NCBI GenBank assembly: GCA_049515555.1
Contig: JBEKTY010000085.1
Coordinates: 1 to 34,045, forward strand
DNA: 34,045 nucleotides
Reading direction: 5' to 3'
Origin: JBEKTY01 sp049515555
Lineage (GTDB): Bacteria; Planctomycetota; Planctomycetia; Pirellulales; Thermoguttaceae
Shown: one piece after another, positions 30,779-34,045 of the stretch
Layout: each line of letters begins with the position of its first letter
Position numbering within the stretch: the first letter of the stretch is position 1
Translations under genes and position numbers: made by a program
The notes under the pieces: generated by a model
The model's input: only the letters and a program-made list of their open reading frames with translations
Databases searched by the model: none
Told to the model about the DNA's origin: nothing

Positions 30779-31510
30779 TCATGCTCTCCTTTGGCCCGCG
30801 GCCTCCAGGTGCTCGAAGTTCGGAAAGTCGGCAATCGCTGCGAGAAGTCCGTCCCCCAGGTGGTCCTTGAGTTGACCTGCCCATACGGCGATCATTTCGT
30901 TCCACTGCCCGACTTCCCGCGCAAGGGCCGCGATATCCCGTTTCTCCCAAACTTCGCCCTCGTCGCTGACATGGTGCATGACGCCCAGTTCTTTGGCGTG
31001 ATCGAGCATCCGGATCACGCACAGATGGCATCGCAGGAAGTTCTGCACGCCCCCGCAGTCGGGGTTCGAGGCGTACTGGGTCTTGCAGAACGACCCCCAA
31101 CACCAGCCCGGCAAGTGCGTGCGAATCGTCCGCTTCATCCAACGGCAAACGGGGTCATCCACTTCGATAGTGGCGGGATAACGGCAGAGACCAAAGTTGG
31201 CCTCCTCACACCCGTGGCCCGGCCAGGCAGAAAATGCGATGACGTGCGATGGTGTGACACGGTAGCTGAACCCTTTGCGACGCGGGTCGTCGACATACTG
31301 CCCGGCTTGGATCAAAAGCCAGCGGTGGGCATCGTCGCCCCCGCAGCGCTCGTAGTCGCACTGCTTGCCGGAGAGTTCGACGGTGTCGCCGACTTCGGCA
31401 AAGGGCAGATCAAGTGCCCGGCTGCGAAGTCGGTCCACCAGTTCGCGGGCCCGCTTCGGGCTCCGCACGCTGGAGTGAAGACTGTAATGGATGGTAAGTC
31501 CCATCGGCAT
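30779..31510 (-). CDS. Cys/Trp-rich conserved-looking protein (243 residues)
   Basis: Begins MPMGLTIHYSLHSSVRSPKRARELVDRLRS. ATG 31510 or 31504 are both possible; an AAAGG precedes the first. It contains FAEVGDTVELSGKQCDYE, HRWLLIQAGQYV, AFSAWPGHGCEEANFGLCRYPATIEVDD, WCWGSFCKTQYASNPDCGGVQNFLRCHLCVI, and C-terminal helices ending ADFPNFEHLEA. The many invariant-looking Cys, Trp and His residues suggest metal binding or a catalytic core, but no named family can be given from sequence alone. I recall the family as widely spread in mobile regions of diverse bacteria. It abuts the 104-residue gene upstream. Confidence 0.75.
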   Translation of the reverse strand: MPMGLTIHYSLHSSVRSPKRARELVDRLRSRALDLPFAEVGDTVELSGKQCDYERCGGDDAHRWLLIQAGQYVDDPRRKGFSYRVTPSHVIAFSAWPGHGCEEANFGLCRYPATIEVDDPVCRWMKRTIRTHLPGWCWGSFCKTQYASNPDCGGVQNFLRCHLCVIRMLDHAKELGVMHHVSDEGEVWEKRDIAALAREVGQWNEMIAVWAGQLKDHLGDGLLAAIADFPNFEHLEAAGQRRA

Positions 31511-31825
31511 TTACCTTTCGTTGTTCTGGTGGCGGCCCGTGGCTAGAGCCACTGCGGCATGGCACATTCTGGCGGCCTCTGCCAAATCGCCGTGTTCCCA
31601 TCGTTCGACGACCGCTTGGCAGGCGGCCAGGAGTCTTGGGCAGGCGGCGATAAGCTGAGCGATGTTCTCGCCCTTGATGTCCCATGCTCCGACCAAAGCG
31701 ATCTCTCGCCTGGTGTCGGGATCGTTGGTTCGGGCACGAATGACCAGGTACGTCAGGTCATCCTCGTGCTTGTGAAGTGTCGTGGGCCCCTCCACGGCCC
31801 AATCGTTTGAGACGCATTCGCACAT
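31511..31825 (-). CDS. Small protein of unknown function (104 residues)
   Basis: ATG 31825, with AGAGG upstream. The product reads MCECVSNDWAVEGPTTLH, a strand-rich part with YLVIRARTNDPDTRREIALVG, then a helical end (AQLIAACPRLLAACQAVVERWEHGDLAEAARM). No known motif. Its stop is directly adjacent to the start of the next gene (31510), so the two are coupled. Confidence 0.62.
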   Translation of the reverse strand: MCECVSNDWAVEGPTTLHKHEDDLTYLVIRARTNDPDTRREIALVGAWDIKGENIAQLIAACPRLLAACQAVVERWEHGDLAEAARMCHAAVALATGRHQNNER

Positions 31826-31871
31826 AACAAGACCTCTTTCCCAGGATCCCCCTGGCCGCTTCGGCTTGCGG

Positions 31872-31914
31872 GGCAGAGGGCAGGGACGGCCTTGTACCGT
31901 CCCCGCCCCCTGCC
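31872..31914. repeat. 18-bp imperfect inverted repeat
   Basis: Arms 31872-31889 and 31897-31914 pair with 2 mismatches across a 7-base loop (core GGGACGG / CCGTCCC). It lies in the 185-bp gap between the AAA+ gene and the 104-residue gene, the widest gap in the upper part of the operon. No T-run follows on the minus strand, so attenuation or a processing site is as likely as termination. The rest of the gap shows nothing else. Confidence 0.55.
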
Positions 31915-32010
31915 AGCCTTCGAACAAGTGGCAAGCGATTACCCCAGCACTCTATGCCCCGCAGGCGATGACTTCCTTTCAGCCGTCACGAGTCCTGGGG
32001 CCGGAATCGC

Positions 32011-33501
32011 TCAGTTCATCGACGCATCGCGCCGAACCTTGCGTCCCGGCTTGGGAGTGACGGCACCGGGATTGGCGGTGTAGACGCCCGGCTGATCGGC
32101 GCTGAGGCACCGTCCTGCCGCCCACGTCCGCAGCCGTTCGACGGATTCGTGCGCCGTGCGGGCCACCGGCACCACGTTTTGGGCCGCTTCGACCAGCGGA
32201 ACATCCAGCAAGGCGGCGAGTCGGCAACAAGCGCGGATCTCGGCGCCGGACCAGTCAGCATCTACGGGCTTGGGTTGAGTTGCGTCGAGTCCGTACTTCT
32301 CGACGTAGATCCGCCAGATCGTCCGCTTCTGCGTGACGCCCGGCAGGTCGACATAGAACACCCCATCGAAACGTTCGGCCCGAGTAAAGGCCGCCGGCAG
32401 CGTGCTGATGTCGTTGCTGGTGCAGACCACAAAGGCATCGGACGTGTGGTCGTTGAGCCAGGTCTGCATCTGGCCGAAGAAGCGGCTCATCACGCCCGAG
32501 TCGCCGTTGGAGTTGTGACCGGCCAATGCGTGGTCCACCTCGTCGATCACCACGATGCACGGCCCGAAGGCGTCGATGATCCGCAGGGCCTGCCTGGTTC
32601 GCTCTTCTGTCTGACCCACGAGCGACGCCATGAGACTGCCAGGGTCGAGAATCAGCGTGGGCCTGGCCGTTTCGTTTCCAAGGGCCTTGGCCGTGGCGGT
32701 TTTCCCCGTCCCAGGCGGCCCGAGTAGGACTATTCCCCTGGCCCTCGGCTTGTCGGGTGATTTGGGCCTGAGAGCCCGTAGGCAGAAGCCTTTGAGCGAC
32801 TCCAGTCCGCCGAGGCCGGCGAAGGTTTCCTCGCCCCGGTAGAGCGTGAGAAGATTGCTCTTCTTCAGCTCGGCAGCCTTGAGTTGCCAGATCGTGCTGG
32901 CCTCCAGCCGCCGATGGCGAACCAGGCCGAGTCCAAAAGCGTTCTCGGCCTCGGCCCGAGTCATGCCGGCCGCGGCGTCCAAGAGCCGGTCCAACTCCGT
33001 GCCCTTGGGCAGTTCGCCCGGCTCGGTGGCCACGCCGCGGGCGATCTCCGCCAATTGGTCGCGGTCGGGCAGTTCATGCTCGACCACGGTGAACGCCTTC
33101 TCCAATTCCAGAGGCAGCTGGACCGTGGGAGCCAGGATGATGATGAACATCCGGCGTTGCTTACCACCCAGAACTTGTTCTGCCAGTGCCTGCACGATTT
33201 CCGGATTTCCGAGGAAGCGGTGAAAATTGGTGAGTACCAACAGGGCGGAACTGTCGGGCGTAGCCAGGGCATCGAGGGCGCGGATGGCCGCCAGCGGGTC
33301 GCCGCCTCCTGTGTCCGGCTGTGCATTTGGCTGGCCCGGCAGTTGCAGGCCGCGATGCACATTCCAGACCGCCAGCCGCCAGTTCTCGTCGCGGCACGCC
33401 TGGGCAATCTCGGCTAGAGCATCGTGGTGTTCGTGCGAGACCACCCAGATCCCGGTGAAGCAGGCGGAAACGAGTTCCGCCAGTTGGGCGCGTAGCGTCA
33501 T
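32011..33501 (-). CDS. Ycf46-like AAA+ ATPase
   Basis: A 496-residue protein; ATG 33501 follows AGGAG. The N-terminal domain (1-220) resembles the inactive AAA-like half of Ycf46 proteins (WVVSHEHHDALAEI, LLVLTNFHRFL). The C-terminal AAA+ module has the Ycf46 lead-in LKKSNLLTLYRGEETFAGLGGLESLKGF, Walker A GPPGTGKT (261-268), Walker B VVIDEVD (317-323), LDPGSLMASLVGQTEERTRQ, the GDSGVMSRFFGQMQTWL block, sensor 1 CTSND and a likely arginine finger in FTRAERFDGVFY. Ycf46 is found in cyanobacteria and plastids near DUF1257 (Ycf35) and DUF2997, exactly the neighbours here. It is probably a remodelling ATPase acting on an unknown substrate. Confidence 0.88.
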   Translation of the reverse strand: MTLRAQLAELVSACFTGIWVVSHEHHDALAEIAQACRDENWRLAVWNVHRGLQLPGQPNAQPDTGGGDPLAAIRALDALATPDSSALLVLTNFHRFLGNPEIVQALAEQVLGGKQRRMFIIILAPTVQLPLELEKAFTVVEHELPDRDQLAEIARGVATEPGELPKGTELDRLLDAAAGMTRAEAENAFGLGLVRHRRLEASTIWQLKAAELKKSNLLTLYRGEETFAGLGGLESLKGFCLRALRPKSPDKPRARGIVLLGPPGTGKTATAKALGNETARPTLILDPGSLMASLVGQTEERTRQALRIIDAFGPCIVVIDEVDHALAGHNSNGDSGVMSRFFGQMQTWLNDHTSDAFVVCTSNDISTLPAAFTRAERFDGVFYVDLPGVTQKRTIWRIYVEKYGLDATQPKPVDADWSGAEIRACCRLAALLDVPLVEAAQNVVPVARTAHESVERLRTWAAGRCLSADQPGVYTANPGAVTPKPGRKVRRDASMN

Positions 33502-33583
33502 TCAGATATCTCCTGCAAAGGTAGATAAAGGCAATCGAGGGAAGGGGAAGGGAAGGGGAAAAGAATCAGCAATCGACGGCGAC

Positions 33584-33775
33584 TTACGACCGCTGCTCTT
33601 GCTGCTGCTGGGCCTGGGCCACTTGATGGAATTCAGCGGCGAGATTCTCCGTGATCCGTTGCCCCAGGGCGTCCTCGACGAACCGGCTGGCGTCGCGACA
33701 GGAAGAGCCGGCAAACCCCCGAGTCTGAACAGTGGTTGCGCCCGTGGGGCTGACGATGATTTCAATGATCTTCAT
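33584..33775 (-). CDS. DUF2997 family protein
   Basis: A 63-residue protein; ATG 33775 lies 9 bases after GGGAGG, and its A is shared with the last base of the preceding stop (TGATG). The product MKIIEIIVSPTGATTVQTRGF with SCRDASRFVEDALGQ matches the DUF2997 pattern (KIIE--ISP-G-T-V-T-GF-G-SC---S-FLE-ALG). A Gln/Glu-rich tail (QAQQQQEQRS) follows. DUF2997 genes accompany DUF1257 and Ycf46-type ATPases; the function is unknown. Confidence 0.85.
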   Translation of the reverse strand: MKIIEIIVSPTGATTVQTRGFAGSSCRDASRFVEDALGQRITENLAAEFHQVAQAQQQQEQRS

Positions 33776-34045
33776 CACGTTTTACCTCCCGCAACTTGGA
33801 TCGTCAGCTTGATGACCCCGTTTGCAGGGCCGTTTCGGTCAGACAGTATCCCTTCTTCCGCGCTTCGATGCGCGATCTTTCCACGGCGTACGCCTGGAGA
33901 AAGCGATCCAAGTGTTCTTGCCTGCCCCAGAAGGAACCAACAGAATACCCGCAAACCGGACTGCACTGGCCTTTCGCCAGGCCTTCCGGTATTGTCCGTC
34001 TTCGCGCTCTTGAAGCTCGCGGATTGGTACGAAGCCAAACGCAAT
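33775..34045 (-). pseudogene. DUF1257/Ycf35-like gene, 3' end with a frameshift
   Basis: Only the 3' part lies in the window. In one frame the minus strand reads FWGRQEHLDRFLQAYAVE and RSRIEARKKGYCLTETALQ, a good match to the C-terminal half of DUF1257 proteins (W--Q-HLDRFLQ-YAVEK-R-EARKKGY). It then runs into a stop (GSSS*). One base shifted, the same stretch continues NGVIKLTIQVAGGKT and stops at 33775, the expected DUF1257 ending and the exact point where DUF2997 begins. One T is missing in the run at 33821-33823 (A in the coding strand). Sequence upstream of FWGR is less like the family and may hold a second lesion. It is either a pseudogene or a sequencing error in a homopolymer. Confidence 0.72.

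Larger units (their letters stand above)
13337..34045 (-). mobile_element. Tn7-like element with ubiquitin-like cargo, right end not in window
   Basis: The element is defined by a TnsA, TnsB, TnsC and TniQ set (15373-21280), by repeat-rich DNA starting just past gyrB, and by a switch of coding strand: all accepted genes from 13897 to 34045 run leftward. The most attractive outer end is TGTTGTCAATC at 13337, since Tn7-like and related elements end in 5'-TGT. In that case ACTAT (13332-13336) would be the 5-bp target duplication. Another possible terminus is TGTGAGACAC at 13324. The transposition genes lie at the gyrB-proximal end and are transcribed toward that end, the reverse of the layout in Tn7 itself. 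The other end must lie beyond 34045, so size and total cargo are unknown. Confidence 0.7.

Noticed and set aside
13337..34045. CRISPR-associated transposon (CAST)
   Set aside because: TnsABC and TniQ are present but no Cas6/7/8/5, Cas12k or array is visible, so targeting is best explained by the long TniQ itself.

Overview
The window looks like a planctomycete chromosome carrying a large Tn7-like mobile element. The planctomycete assignment is an inference from several traits: an ECF sigma factor coupled to a membrane protein ending in a DUF1559-like His/Asp-Gly motif, a GyrB with a long N-terminal extension and an acidic insertion, a very divergent short DnaA, high GC with almost no AT-rich spacers, and several families of dispersed palindromes.

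Host part, plus strand (1-13310): about 700 bp without a convincing gene; an ECF sigma factor, a membrane anti-sigma-like protein and the ribosome-associated GTPase TypA/BipA with start/stop overlaps (699-4188); a 30-bp inverted repeat; a secreted clan-A glycoside hydrolase with a C-terminal discoidin-like domain (4600-6729); a degenerate REP-associated (IS200-like) transposase remnant inside about 150-bp inverted repeats (6760-7213); then the replication cluster dnaA, dnaN, dciA (DUF721), gyrB (7558-13310). Two families of dispersed repeats sit in the spacers of this cluster.

Element part, minus strand (about 13337 to beyond 34045): it begins within about 30 bp of the gyrB stop codon with a cluster of TGTCA-containing repeats that look like TnsB-binding sites. 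Every gene I accept here points left, toward gyrB, with many overlaps or tight junctions, and a terminator with a TTCG loop closes the block at 13775-13812. Read 5' to 3' the order is: a frameshifted DUF1257/Ycf35-like gene, DUF2997, a Ycf46-like AAA+ ATPase, several unknown conserved small proteins, a ubiquitin-like (beta-grasp) protein, an E2-like/RING-like fusion, a JAB/JAMM isopeptidase, an E1/ThiF-like activating enzyme, a 63-residue protein, a divergent DNA sliding-clamp-like protein, a bacterial Ku homologue, a sigma-factor-like HTH protein, tnsA, tnsB, tnsC, tniQ, and four small genes (two tiny membrane proteins, a lipoprotein and a coiled-coil protein).

The most interesting feature is this combination: a complete-looking ubiquitin-type cascade (Ubl, E1, E2 plus RING-like zinc domain, JAB protease) carried by a Tn7-like transposon in one transcription unit with Ku, a second clamp-like protein and a Ycf46/DUF2997/DUF1257 module. 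E1/JAB/Ubl operons and PRTRC-type cassettes are known from bacterial mobile DNA. I do not know of a description of this exact assembly, and its function (defence, plasmid- or transposon-like maintenance, control of transposition or end repair) is open. The right end of the element is not in the window.
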